DNA of 64,000 nt from Candidatus Rhabdochlamydia oedothoracis (GTDB taxonomy: Bacteria > Chlamydiota > Chlamydiia > Chlamydiales > Rhabdochlamydiaceae). A program made the translations under genes and the position numbers. The stretch lies in the NCBI RefSeq assembly GCF_019453995.1, contig NZ_CP075587.1, positions 1,054,001 to 1,118,000 on the forward strand, read 5' to 3'. Below the pieces are notes generated by a model. That model did no database searches and was not told the origin of the DNA. It saw nothing but the letters and a program-made list of their open reading frames with translations. This document shows, in pieces, positions 9,011 through 17,142 of this stretch (its first letter is position 1; each line of letters opens with the position of its first letter).

Positions 9011-10440
9011 AGAGATTTAATGTTATGTATAGTTAAGCCTAATTGTCCATCTTGTAGCATTAGGCGGACTTGTTGATTAGGGATTACTTCCTTGGTAGAG
9101 ATAATAACCGAATCGTTTTTTTCATGAAAGAGAATGCCATATCCTTTTGTTAATAAGTATTTAGGGTCAGCAGCTTTTAATAGAGCAATTATTTTGGTAA
9201 GAGAGGATTTTTTTTCGTAAATTAATTGATTCTGTCTTAAATCTATTTTTTTATACCAAGCTAAAGAAGATAATTTATTTTTATATTCATAGAATTTATG
9301 TAAAATAGTTTGTTGAAGCAGAGTTTCAATAGCTTCTATTTTTTGTTTCATCTCCTGTAACTGGTGACTAGGTCTTAAGTGATGCAGCTTGGATGTCAAT
9401 AAAGAAAGCTGCCAGCCTTTTTTTTGGATGATTTGAGTAAAGCAGCGATTCACATCTATTGCGTAGCTATCTACACGCTGAAAATGAGGCTCCAACAAAG
9501 CATGAGGGTTTTTGATAAAAGGATGATTTGAAACAAAATGCACTTTCTCTGCACAGCTCCTAAGATGGCTAGTTATTGCATTCTTTAGTTGGGCATAAGA
9601 TCTATTAAGATAGGTAATCTGTTGAGCTCTCTCAACCGTTACGAGTTCTGCCGCAGCAGATGGGGTAGGCGCTCTTTGATCTGCTACAAAATCAGCAATA
9701 CAGGTATCGGTTTCATGACCTACTGCAGAAATGATAGGAATCTTAGAATAGTAAATAGCGCAAGCTACGATTTCTTCATTGAATGCCCATAGATCCTCTA
9801 AACTACCACCACCTCTCCCTACAATCAGAACATCTGCTAGCTGATATTTATTAAAGTCTTCAATAGCTTGCGCAATCTCTTTTGCAGCCGTCTCTCCTTG
9901 CACCGTAACAGGATTTAATAGGATAGACAAACCAGGAGCTCTTCTTTTGAGTATTTGTAAAATATCTTGGATAACAGCCCCTGTTGCAGAAGTAATAACT
10001 CCGATTCTCTTAGGGTATTTGGGTAGAGGTTTTTTCTTTTCTTTCTCAAAAAAACCCATCTGCTCTAACTTGGTTTTCAGTTGGTGCCATTTTACCAAAA
10101 GCTCTCCCACTCCCATATAGCTTAAACTACGAGCGATAATCTGATAATTACCCCTAGGAGGGTAAACGTTCAGCTCTCCTTGAATGATTACCTGATCCCC
10201 ATTTTGAGGAGAACGAGTTAAAGCTTTAGCGTTAGAGCGGAATAAAACACAAGAGATCTGTGCTTCTGAATCCTTCAAGGTAAAATACAAATGCCCAGAT
10301 GATTGAGCTTTGAAATTGCTAATCTCTCCCTTAATGCACACAGAGAAAAACTTTAATTCCAAAGTGTGTTTAATAGCCAAGGTGAGTGTAGAAACGGTAA
10401 AGATCTCTTCCATAGCCTGAAGAATACAATAATGGATCAA
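9007..10440 (-). CDS. xseA: exodeoxyribonuclease VII large subunit
   Basis: Up to 477 residues. An N-terminal OB-fold (ISNFKAQSSGHLYFTLKDSEAQISCVLF) is followed by the Exonuc_VII_L catalytic domain, with GRGGGSLEDLWAFN, VGHETDTCIADFVAD and APTPSAAAELV. The C terminus is a long coiled region. The frame opens at 10440, but an ATG nine codons later (10413, MEEIFTVSTLT) fits the family start better. It heads the operon with xseB, dxs and nadK. In Chlamydia tpiA lies next to xseA; here they are separated by the 10.7-kb accessory segment. Confidence 0.94.
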   Translation of the reverse strand: MIHYCILQAMEEIFTVSTLTLAIKHTLELKFFSVCIKGEISNFKAQSSGHLYFTLKDSEAQISCVLFRSNAKALTRSPQNGDQVIIQGELNVYPPRGNYQIIARSLSYMGVGELLVKWHQLKTKLEQMGFFEKEKKKPLPKYPKRIGVITSATGAVIQDILQILKRRAPGLSILLNPVTVQGETAAKEIAQAIEDFNKYQLADVLIVGRGGGSLEDLWAFNEEIVACAIYYSKIPIISAVGHETDTCIADFVADQRAPTPSAAAELVTVERAQQITYLNRSYAQLKNAITSHLRSCAEKVHFVSNHPFIKNPHALLEPHFQRVDSYAIDVNRCFTQIIQKKGWQLSLLTSKLHHLRPSHQLQEMKQKIEAIETLLQQTILHKFYEYKNKLSSLAWYKKIDLRQNQLIYEKKSSLTKIIALLKAADPKYLLTKGYGILFHEKNDSVIISTKEVIPNQQVRLMLQDGQLGLTIHNIKSL

Positions 10441-10457
10441 TTCTACAAAGAGTCTTA

Positions 10458-10628
10458 GAGCCTGTTTAAAATCTTTTCAGCTAAGGTATAATGATAGTTT
10501 TCATAAAACCTTTGGAGGTAATTATGACCCGCTCTTATCCAAGCGATATCTCTCGTAAGCAATTTAACAAAATCCATCTATAGCTAGCTTAATGGGATTT
10601 AAGTCAACGACTTGAAACTTGTCGTTTA
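10458..10628 (+). mobile_element. fused fragments of IS5 type 1 (left end) and IS630 (right end)
   Basis: 10458-10579 is the left end of the IS5-family type 1 element: terminal repeat GAGCCTGTTTAAAATC, a TATAAT box, a GGAGG ribosome-binding site and the first codons of ORF A (MTRSYPSDISRKQF). It is cut at ATCCATCTA and joined to about 48 bp of the IS630 right end (AGCTAGCTTAATGGG to TTGTCGTTTA), which is in turn cut by the IS110 left end. It is a scar of successive insertions and deletions and encodes nothing. Confidence 0.85.
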
Positions 10629-10639
10629 TACATGCCATA

Positions 10640-10757
10640 ATTGCACACAAAGAAGGGGTTGCTCCTTAAACGGAGTAGGTTAAACTCTCCAATATAAACG
10701 AGATTTTTTCAAATCTCAAAACCGCTCATTAAAGAGCAAAAAAATGAGGAGCAACCC
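10640..10757 (+). other. structured IS110 leader (RBS-hiding repeat, bridge-RNA candidate)
   Basis: GGGTTGCTCCT at 10656-10666 is a perfect inverted repeat of AGGAGCAACCC at 10747-10757, and the second arm contains the AGGAG ribosome-binding site directly before the ATG at 10758. Between them lie GAGATTTTTTCAAATCTC (7-bp stem), GCTCATTAAAGAGC, and CTCCTTAAACGGAG, which competes for the first arm. The same structure is kept in the fragment at 50281-50436. Some IS110 elements encode a bridge RNA upstream of the recombinase; assigning that role here is inference. Confidence 0.55.
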
Positions 10758-11754
10758 ATGAAGCATTATATTGGATTAGATGTATCAATGAAAAGAACTT
10801 TTATCTGTGTATTAAATGAACAAGGTAAGATTGTCCATGAAGGTTCAGAAAAAACAGATCCTGATTTAATAGCAGATGATTTTTCCAAAAGAGATTTTCA
10901 AGAAATCGTTGTTGGCTTTGAAAGTGGATGTTTATCTCATTACCTAGTCACAGGATTTAGAAAAAGAGCTATAGATCCCCTATGTATGGATGCAAGGAAG
11001 CTGAGTACGATTCTTGCTTTGAAAATAAATAAGACAGACAAAAATGATGCACGAGGAATCGCAGAAGCCCTTCGATCAGGTATGTATACACGAGTACACT
11101 GTAAGCCCCAAGATTCAGTAGAAAAAAGCATTTTGTTAGTTTCCAGAAGAGCGCTAATTAAACAGCAAACGCAGAAATACTGTAAGGGGCTTGCTTAAAA
11201 GTTACGGAATACGATTGGGATCTGTGGGATCCAAAAGATTTTCGTCTGTGGTTGTAAAGCAGATAGAAAAACAGGAAAAAAGTATTGTTCTGAGCATAAC
11301 CTATCTATTAAATACCTTTGATAAGGTAGTTGAGGAAGTAGAAAAACTGGATAAAGAAGTACAACGGCTTATGACAATCCCTGGCGTAGGACCTGTAACA
11401 GCATTAACCTATAAAACAGAAATTTTTGATCCCACTCGTTTTAACGATTCTAAATCAGTAGGAGCCTATCTTGGTATGACGCCTAAACAGTATGCCTCCG
11501 GAGAGGTGCAAAGACAGGGAAGAATTTCAAAATGTGGATCCAGTGAACTTAGATCTCTATTAGTTGAAGCCGGAATAGTAATGCTGACACGAAGTAAGAA
11601 ATGGAGCAAGCTAAAAGCTTGGGGATTAAAAATCATGAGAAAAAAAGGAATGAAGAAAGCCGCCTTAGCAGTAGGTAGAAAGTTATCCGTAATTATGCAC
11701 AAGATGCTGATTGAACAAAAAGAATTTATTTATGGTGAGCCAAAGGCAGCTTAA
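10758..11754 (+). pseudogene. IS110 DEDD transposase, frameshifted
   Basis: The N-terminal DEDD domain (YIGLDVSMKRTF, VGFESGC, KTDKNDARGIAE) runs to a stop at 11198. The C-terminal Tnp_20 domain continues in another frame to 11754, with TIPGVGPVTALTYKTEIF and SKCGSSELRSLLVEAG. The break lies near 11165-11190, where RNTVRGLLKSYG is readable in the second frame. Compared with the 47755 copy this one also lacks 30 bp between two GATAAAGAA repeats. Ribosomal shifting is not excluded, but I treat it as a broken gene. Confidence 0.85.
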
Positions 11755-12094
11755 AAACGTATTTTTTTAGAAATAAAAACATTAGGAAAAGTGACTAAAA
11801 TTTTTTGCAGGAGAAAACCGAAGAAATAGGTAAAGACGACAAATGAGTTGACTCTTAGAAGCCGTAATATACATTGTCTTGCCCATTTCATTTCGGATAG
11901 CATAATGGAGCGAAGAATCTAAAATAGTTTTCTTCAAAAAGACTCCGCAGAGAACCCTGGACTTATCTCCCGCATTAAACTTTGCTGTCCTAAGATCTTA
12001 AAAAACGCCTTTTATTTTGCAAGCAAAATATCGGCTCGGAGAGCTTATGAAGAATTAAGAGAATTTATATTCCCCTTGTGTGCAATTAGAGAAC

Positions 12095-12262
12095 TTATTT
12101 GGATGCTGTAATTGGATATCGTCTAATATCTGTCTTACATTCAGTGCCTTTGGTTCTAAAACACAAGTATTCAATCCTTTCACATCAATCCCCTTTTCTC
12201 TAACGTAACTAATACACAATTTCTTTGTGACACGGAAGACTCGTTTTCGTCGTAAAAATATG
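12095..12262 (-). pseudogene. unidentified coding remnant cut by IS110
   Basis: On the minus strand about 50 codons are open (pieces KLCISYVREKGIDVKG and LEPKALNVRQILDDIQ) until the IS110 right end removes the rest. There is no start codon or family match that I can name. It sits between the IS110 and the Fic gene, on the same strand as fic, and may be a former downstream partner. The call rests only on codon-like composition. Confidence 0.3.
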
Positions 12263-12280
12263 TCGTAAAATGTCGCAAAA
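12248..12280 (+). repeat. three TGTCGTAAAA-type motifs after fic
   Basis: CGTCGTAAAA (12248), TGTCGTAAAA (12261) and TGTCGCAAAA (12271) follow the fic stop codon directly. The same 10-bp motif is repeated upstream of fic at 13332-13441. The arrangement suggests binding sites for a DNA-binding protein, most simply the winged-helix tail of the Fic protein itself (inference). Confidence 0.6.
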
Positions 12281-12282
12281 AA

Positions 12283-13329
12283 TCATCTGAGTCGGTTCAG
12301 CCTATAGCGAGCTGCTTTTTTTATTCCATCTTGCGTGATGATGCCCTTTTCTATGAGATCGGCAAGATCTCTTTGCAAAGACCGTCTGTTTATTCCCGGG
12401 CAAAGCGCTTCGTATTCTTGAATATTAAAATCCTTCTCGCTTGCCATCAGGTTCTCCAAGGCCTGTTTCTGCCTTTCGGAAAGTTTATGCTCAAGCACAA
12501 GAACATCCAATTTCATAGCTTGGGATCCTTTGAATTGGATTTCATGCATTTGGGTTTCCAAAGCCTTGCAGAAATATTCAAGCCAGCTCGTCATATCCAT
12601 GCCGTTATTTCTGACGGATTGGAGCGCTTGGTAAAAATCCTGTCTATTTCGGTCGTAGTATTCGCTGATGGTGAAAAGTTTCTTAAAGTCATACCCGGAG
12701 CGGTAGAGGCACAAAGTGGACAGGAGCCGAGAAGTTCTGCCGTTTCCATCTACAAACGGATGGATGTGGACAAGCTGAAACTGCGCTATCCCAGCAGCAA
12801 GAACGGGAGGGATTGTACGTTCGTTTTGCAGCCAATCCGTCAGTTCGGCCATTAAAACAGAGACATCATAAGGAGCTGGGGGAGTATAGATGATTTCCTT
12901 TGTTTTTGAGTTGGCAACATAATTCTGGATGGTCCTGTATTGACCCTGCTGGGCCGTATTGCCTCTCACACCTTCTACTAATCGGCTATGGATTTCTCGA
13001 ATCAAGCCTTCGGTTATTGTTCCCTGGGAAAAGACATACTCGGCAACAAAATCAAAAGCTTTTTTATAGTTCAGCAATTCTTTTACATCTTCCGAATCGA
13101 CCCCTTGCATTTTTTCTCCCGAAATAAGTCTTTCGGATTGGTCCAGGCTTAGATGCGTGCCTTCTATGTGGGTCGTGTGGTGGGCTTCTAAAATTAATGC
13201 CCGGGCTTGCATTTTGGATACCCAGTCTTTTGAAAGAGTAGCTGCTTCCAAAAAACCGCGCGTGCGCTCAATTGCGGTAAGCGCAGATGCTATAGGGATG
13301 GAAATTGTGAATTTAGGTTCAAAAGGCAT
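12283..13329 (-). CDS. Fic-domain protein with winged-helix tail
   Basis: 348 residues. An N-terminal Fic_N region contains the inhibitory-helix motif TxxxEG (HHTTHIEG, about residues 51-58). The central Fic core has the full catalytic motif [12 protein letters not shown] (about residues 189-200). The C terminus, from about residue 275, is a winged helix ([12 protein letters not shown] ... [18 protein letters not shown]). Fic enzymes transfer AMP or related groups to protein hydroxyls, and the visible inhibitory motif implies self-inhibition. The gene lies in the xseA-tpiA island between arrays of a 10-bp motif, which suggests autoregulation. It could be a host-directed effector or a bacterial regulator; the wHTH favours the latter. 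Confidence 0.9.
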   Translation of the reverse strand: MPFEPKFTISIPIASALTAIERTRGFLEAATLSKDWVSKMQARALILEAHHTTHIEGTHLSLDQSERLISGEKMQGVDSEDVKELLNYKKAFDFVAEYVFSQGTITEGLIREIHSRLVEGVRGNTAQQGQYRTIQNYVANSKTKEIIYTPPAPYDVSVLMAELTDWLQNERTIPPVLAAGIAQFQLVHIHPFVDGNGRTSRLLSTLCLYRSGYDFKKLFTISEYYDRNRQDFYQALQSVRNNGMDMTSWLEYFCKALETQMHEIQFKGSQAMKLDVLVLEHKLSERQKQALENLMASEKDFNIQEYEALCPGINRRSLQRDLADLIEKGIITQDGIKKAARYRLNRLR

Positions 13330-13331
13330 GG

Positions 13332-13441
13332 TTTTACGACACTTTTTTCCTTAGTATGTCATAAAAAGCCTATATTGGCAACTTTTTTACGACATTTTAC
13401 GACATTTTTTATGACAATTTTCTGAAAAATCAGTCGTAAAA
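13332..13441 (-). promoter_or_regulatory. operator-like array upstream of fic
   Basis: TTTTACGACA occurs at 13332, 13385 and 13395, TTTTATGACA at 13407, and the reverse form at 13357 (TGTCATAAAA) and 13432 (AGTCGTAAAA). The first copy ends only a few bases before the fic ATG, so a bound protein would block initiation. Two copies are directly tandem with a 10-bp period, consistent with binding on one face of the helix. Confidence 0.65.
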
Positions 13442-13487
13442 AAGAAGCTAATGTTTTTGAATATCCAAATGATAGTCAATTCGATGG

Positions 13488-14117
13488 CTATTCTTTTTTT
13501 ACTAAGGCGTTTATGAGCATTTGAGCTAGCCATTCCTCATATTCATCCGATGTCCAACTCTGTTCTATTACAAGCATGCGATACAGGTCACGCCCGGTAA
13601 AAGCCCATAAAATATCTCTGGCTTTCGTTGGGCTAAGACCGGTAGCTAGAGATTTTTCTCTGATCATTGCTTCAATCGTTATTTCTTGCCGATTATATCG
13701 ACGCGTTTCTCTTTCCTTTTCAAGTTCCTTAAATTCTGGAGCTAATACAGAAGCACCTCGAAAAATATCCATTTGCAGCTTCTCTGCATCGTACATCTGA
13801 CGCGCGATTTTGGCAGAGAATTGAAGGCGTACTTCTGGAGATTTTGCCTGAGTGCTGCTTTCTACGAGGGTCTCAAACTGGTCTCTGGGAAATACCTCAT
13901 CCATCAACGCACGAAGTACACCACGCTTAGATTGAAAAAGTGAATAAACGGTTGGTGTTGAAACAGCCGCGGCTTGGGCTATTTTTTCAATCGTTACATA
14001 TTCAAACCCTTCTGATTCAAAAAGATTTTTTGCAGCAATAAGGATCCGGCTTCTTGTTTGCATTGCCTTTGCATTTCTAGACGGGCAGCAGTAGGTTCTT
14101 TTTTTTGTATTGGACAT
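13488..14117 (-). CDS. TetR-family transcriptional regulator
   Basis: 209 residues. The N-terminal HTH is readable at about residues 20-65: TRSRILIAAKNLFESEGFEYVTIEKIA, then AVSTPTVYSLFQSKRGVLRAL. The C-terminal ligand-binding part is not recognisable at family level. It is transcribed away from the half ABC-F gene, with a perfect palindrome ATAGTATACTAT (14125-14136) between them as the likely operator. The ligand is unknown. Its probable original target, a resistance or transport gene, has been partly deleted. Confidence 0.88.
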   Translation of the reverse strand: MSNTKKRTYCCPSRNAKAMQTRSRILIAAKNLFESEGFEYVTIEKIAQAAAVSTPTVYSLFQSKRGVLRALMDEVFPRDQFETLVESSTQAKSPEVRLQFSAKIARQMYDAEKLQMDIFRGASVLAPEFKELEKERETRRYNRQEITIEAMIREKSLATGLSPTKARDILWAFTGRDLYRMLVIEQSWTSDEYEEWLAQMLINALVKKE

Positions 14118-14124
14118 ATTGGAT

Positions 14125-14136
14125 ATAGTATACTAT
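14125..14136. promoter_or_regulatory. TetR operator-like palindrome
   Basis: ATAGTATACTAT is a perfect 12-bp palindrome, 8 bp upstream of the tetR start codon and in the divergent intergenic region. It includes -10-like sequences on both strands (TACTAT, TATACT), so a bound dimer would block both directions. The protein-site pairing is inference. Confidence 0.5.
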
Positions 14137-14178
14137 AATCAATATGATTGTCAAAAAAAATCACAAAGGAGAAGATTT

Positions 14179-14223
14179 ATGGTAGACACGAAGGCTATAG
14201 CTGTAGCGTATAACTCCTCCTAA
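14179..14223 (+). CDS. possible 14-codon leader peptide
   Basis: ATG at 14179 is preceded by AAAGGAGAAG, the best ribosome-binding site in this intergenic region, and encodes MVDTKAIAVAYNSS before TAA. It lies directly ahead of the truncated ABC-F frame. It may be a translation-attenuation leader, or the first codons of a gene whose body was deleted. The good ribosome-binding site is the only evidence. Confidence 0.3.
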   Translation: MVDTKAIAVAYNSS

Positions 14224-14236
14224 AGACCGCAATATC

Positions 14237-14977
14237 ATGGCGTATGACAAAAGAGGGGAGAAGCATCAGAAGTCTTTGCAGCACAAGCTCGATGCAATGA
14301 AAGGGCGGCTTGAAGAAATCGAGTCAAATCTTCTCTCCCACCCAAAGCCGAAAAGCATCAAGGGCTTGAAATTTGCCGAATCGCCGTTGGCATCCTCAGT
14401 TGCAATTGAACTAGACCATGCAGGCAAGTCGTATGGGAATAAAATTTTGTTTTCCGGCTTTTGCAAGAGCATATGCAAAGGAGACAGGATTCTTGTCACA
14501 GGTCCGAATGGATGCGGAAAAACAACCCTTCTGAAGGCGATTGCCGGCCTTCTCCCGTTGGATGAAGGGAACATCCGCTCGGCTGCTGCTGCAAAAATAG
14601 CTTTCCTGGATCAGGAAGTCGGACTGCTTCCAATGGAGCAAACACCTCTTCAGTACTTTGAGAGTACGTATCAGCTCTCCGAAGAGGACTTAAGGCGCGA
14701 ACTTCATAAAGCAGCTTTAGGAGGAGCCGATTTGCTGAGGCGCCCATTTTCCACGCTGAGCACAGGGCAGCGCAAGAGAATGATGCTGCTAGCGCTTGTT
14801 CTGGAAAAACCTAATGTCCTCTTACTGGACGAGCCGACGAACCATCTCGACTTCATGACCTTGGAGGCATTTGAAAAGGCTCTTCTCAATTTCGATGGAG
14901 CTGTTGTGGCTATATCGCATGACGCCACTTTTATTGAAAAAATCGCTACTCAGGAATGGAAGCTTGGAACTAGGTAA
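14237..14977 (+). pseudogene. ABC-F ATPase, C-terminal half only
   Basis: 246 codons covering the inter-domain linker (AYDKRGEKHQKSLQHKLDAMKGRLEEIE) and one full ATPase domain: Walker A GPNGCGKTT, signature LSTGQRKRMMLL, Walker B VLLLDEPTNHLD and the switch histidine in AISHD. ABC-F ribosome-protection proteins have two such domains; the first is missing. The ATG at 14237 is inside the linker and has no ribosome-binding site. This is therefore a truncated remnant whose missing half was replaced by the leader region, though a translated half protein cannot be excluded. Codon and base use look more G+C-rich than the surrounding core genes. Confidence 0.8.
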
Positions 14978-15010
14978 GAATATCAATTTTTTATTTTAAA
15001 AAATTCTTCG

Positions 15011-15041
15011 TTGACCCTCACGTTACGTTATTCCTTATTAT
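15011..15041 (+). promoter_or_regulatory. MerR-type promoter with 19-bp spacer
   Basis: TTGACC (15011-15016) and TATTAT (15036-15041) are separated by 19 bp, the over-long spacing typical of MerR-controlled promoters. The spacer holds CTCACGTTACGT, similar to TipA/Mta-type operators. It lies about 45 bp before the merR start, which fits autoregulation. Confidence 0.55.
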
Positions 15042-15085
15042 AGGGCTATCCTTTAAAATCAAAGGGATATTGAAGGAGAACGCCG

Positions 15086-15861
15086 ATGGTTTACACAGTT
15101 GCAAAATTAGCGAAAATTTCAGGGGTCAGCATCCGGACTCTCCACTGGTACGATGAAATAGGGCTGCTGAAGCCCGCCTACCATGGAGCCAATGGATATA
15201 GAGATACTATGAAGAAAGGGAGCTGCTGCAGCTGCAGCAAATTCTGTTCTTTAAGGAACTAGGGCTTACCCTGAAGCAGATCCTCAAAGTTATTGGCAAA
15301 AGCGATTTCGACCAAATTGCAGCTTTGCATTCCCATAGAAGGGCTTTAAGCTGCGAATGGGAGAAGGTCGGCCGGCTGCTGAAAACCATCGATAAGACAA
15401 TCAAACATTTAAAAGGAAAAAAGAAAATGAAAGACAAAGAAATGTTCGATGGCTTCAACATCGGGTTAGTCAAGCTGAAGGAAGGACAGCCTTACTCTCA
15501 AGCTGAAAAAATAGTAGTCCAAAGTGTAAAAAACCCCACCAAAAACGCTGAAGACGTTGAGAAGCGGGGCAAAGCCTATTACGATAACATCGTCAAAACG
15601 GCTCATGCTCTCTTTAAAGAACTGGGTCATTGCATCGAAAAGGGATTGGATCCTGCAGATGGCGAAGTGCAAAAGATTATCAAAAAGCATCACGCCTTTG
15701 CAGAACAAACCCATTCTGCAACGCAGGAAGTGTACAAAGCGATGGCTCAATTGTATGCAGAACATCCTGAGTTCAGAAAACAGCTGGATCCCTTTCATCC
15801 AGAATTGGCTGTCTTTATGGCAGAGGCAATGAAAATATTTGCTGATCGAGAGCTATCCTAA
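15086..15861 (+). pseudogene. MerR regulator with TipAS domain, frameshifted
   Basis: ATG at 15086 with GAAGGAG upstream. The MerR HTH reads VAKLAKISGVSIRTLHWYDE then LLKPAYHGANGYR. After 15205 the frame breaks; removing the GA of an AGAGA at about 15204-15206 restores YYEERELLQLQQILFF and the rest of the dimerisation helix. The downstream frame is open to 15861 and is a TipAS-like antibiotic-binding domain: MFDGFNIGLVKLKEGQPYS at its start, and the C-terminal AEQTHSATQEVYKAMAQLYAEHPEFR. The promoter and terminator are still intact, so the frameshift is probably recent. Confidence 0.82.
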
Positions 15862-15870
15862 TTTTAAAGG

Positions 15871-15902
15871 TCCTCCTTCAAAAATGAGGGAGGATTTTAT
15901 TT
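15871..15902 (+). terminator. rho-independent terminator after merR
   Basis: TCCTCCTTCA and TGAGGGAGGA form a 10-bp stem (one G-T pair) around an AAAA loop, followed by TTTTATTT. It sits 10 bp past the merR stop, and the methyltransferase end is 29 bp further on, so it may serve both strands. Confidence 0.8.
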
Positions 15903-15930
15903 CTTAACGCATTCGAATAAAACGACAGAG

Positions 15931-16599
15931 TCAGCGCTGCAATAAGCTTTCCATTTCAGCAGGCTCATAATATCTTACCCGATAATCTTCGACTTCTGTT
16001 TTGGAAATTTCATTCGCTTCCCATAATTCATAGCGGAAAAGACCTTCGTCCACTCGTGAAATAGGATCGAAGCGCGACAGCACATGCATAACAATTTTCG
16101 AACCGTCGGGCCTGTTCACCCATCTTCCTTTCCAAATCCCTTGCGGTTCGCGAACAGACTTTAAAGTCTCGATTTCGAATACAAATTTCCCGCCGGAATT
16201 TAACCGCTCAACAACGAATGCCAAAGCCTTGTCCACCTCCTCTTGAGCGATCAGATGGCCGAATGAACCGCTCGTTATGAAAATCAAGTTATACTTCCCT
16301 GGCTGCGAGAAAGTTTCAAATGTATCTTCTGAAAGTTCGGCTGTTAATTTACAATCTGCGCATTTTTCACGGCAAACCTTAAGCATATGAGAGGAAGAAT
16401 CAAAGCCTGCAACAGTATACCCTTGCTCTAAAAGCGGAATAAGAAATCTTCCTGTGCCGCACATAGGTTCAAGGATTCTTCCTTCAGCTTCTTTTGCATA
16501 ATTTAAGTAGCATTTAAGAGCATCTGCCGGCGGGACTGGTTTGTCCAACTCATAGTATTCAGTGCAAAGGCTTTTATATGCGGCCGACTCTTTATTCAT
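15931..16599 (-). CDS. class I SAM-dependent methyltransferase
   Basis: 222 residues. Motif I of the Rossmann fold is ILEPMCGTGRFLIPLLEQG (about residue 42), followed by the acidic FDSSSHML and the motif IV-like YNLIFITSGSFGHL. The substrate cannot be read. The C terminus stops at AEMESLLQR, somewhat earlier than the usual ending of this fold, so a small 3' truncation is possible. It belongs to the accessory island and faces the merR remnant. Confidence 0.8.
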   Translation of the reverse strand: MNKESAAYKSLCTEYYELDKPVPPADALKCYLNYAKEAEGRILEPMCGTGRFLIPLLEQGYTVAGFDSSSHMLKVCREKCADCKLTAELSEDTFETFSQPGKYNLIFITSGSFGHLIAQEEVDKALAFVVERLNSGGKFVFEIETLKSVREPQGIWKGRWVNRPDGSKIVMHVLSRFDPISRVDEGLFRYELWEANEISKTEVEDYRVRYYEPAEMESLLQR

Positions 16600-16682
16600 T
16601 TTTCTAGTCCTTTAAATCAAAAATCTAAATTATTTTGTTTTTAAGCCTTTTCCTTATATCAGATTTTTTAATTCCCTGATAT

Positions 16683-16894
16683 TCATGAAGGAGATCGAAG
16701 GGTGCGGAAATATTCCGCTGCGTTCTTAGATTCCTCAACAGCCGTTCTTACCCTGGTAAACATTTCTCTTTCATAACGCTCTACCAATTTTGGCCAGTCG
16801 ATAGGGTTTGGCGAAGATGCCAGCAGTGCCGATAGCAATCTAGCATCCTCAAGCACATTATTTCCGCCTAACCCTTTTTCTGGTGACTTTGCGA
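16683..16894 (-). pseudogene. FAD-dependent monooxygenase, C-terminal remnant
   Basis: About 68 codons on the minus strand: KSPEKGLGGNNVLEDARLL, then a helical tail ending FRTLRSPS and a stop at 16683. GGNNxxxDA is the FAD-ribityl-binding segment near the C terminus of PHBH/TetX-type flavin monooxygenases. Everything upstream is missing: the sequence changes at about 16895 to the plus-strand acetyltransferase fragment, which marks a deletion junction. Confidence 0.6.
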
Positions 16895-16895
16895 T

Positions 16896-17141
16896 CTCAA
16901 TTATTTAGGAAAAGGACTTGCAGTGCCCATGATTCGGGAATTTTTGATTAGCCATTTTCCAAATATGAAAAAGGTTCTGATCGATCCCGAAGCCTCCAAT
17001 AAACGAGCCATCCACGTATATCAGAAAGCCGGCTTTAAGATCATCGGGGAGTTTATTGCGAGCTGGCATCCTGTTCCCCATTACCAAATGGAGCTTTACA
17101 TGGAAAACTTAGTGAATCCCAAAAAGAAAATCGGAGCATAA
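16896..17141 (+). pseudogene. GNAT acetyltransferase, C-terminal fragment
   Basis: The open frame begins without a start at NYLGKGLAVPMIREFL, the acetyl-CoA-binding loop of GNAT enzymes. It continues with IDPEASNKRAIHVYQKAGF to a stop at 17141. These segments resemble AAC(6')-type aminoglycoside or related N-acetyltransferases. The first half of the protein is missing, cut at the junction with the flavoprotein remnant. The ATG at 16929 is internal. Confidence 0.7.
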
Positions 17142-17142
17142 A

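Larger units (their letters stand above)
10629..12094 (+). mobile_element. IS110-family element, copy 1
   Basis: Limits were set by comparison with copies at 20395-20995, 47755-48948 and 50132-50436. The left end starts TACATGCCATAATTGCACAC and the right end finishes GTGTGCAATTAGAGAAC. The ends share an inverted TAATTGCACACAA core, so short subterminal repeats are present. Inside are a structured 129-bp leader, a transposase frame broken once, and about 340 bp of conserved non-coding 3' sequence. The latter includes the hairpin ATTTTGCAAGCAAAAT, and its conservation in the other copies suggests a function in transposition. Confidence 0.88.

Noticed and set aside
12283-13329. Fic as a FicT/FicA-type toxin pair
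   Set aside because: The inhibitory helix is inside the same protein, so no separate antitoxin is needed, and none is visible.
14266-14928. Minus-strand frames of 74-102 codons opposite the ABC-F gene
   Set aside because: They are antisense shadows of a well-supported ATPase; no RBS or family match.
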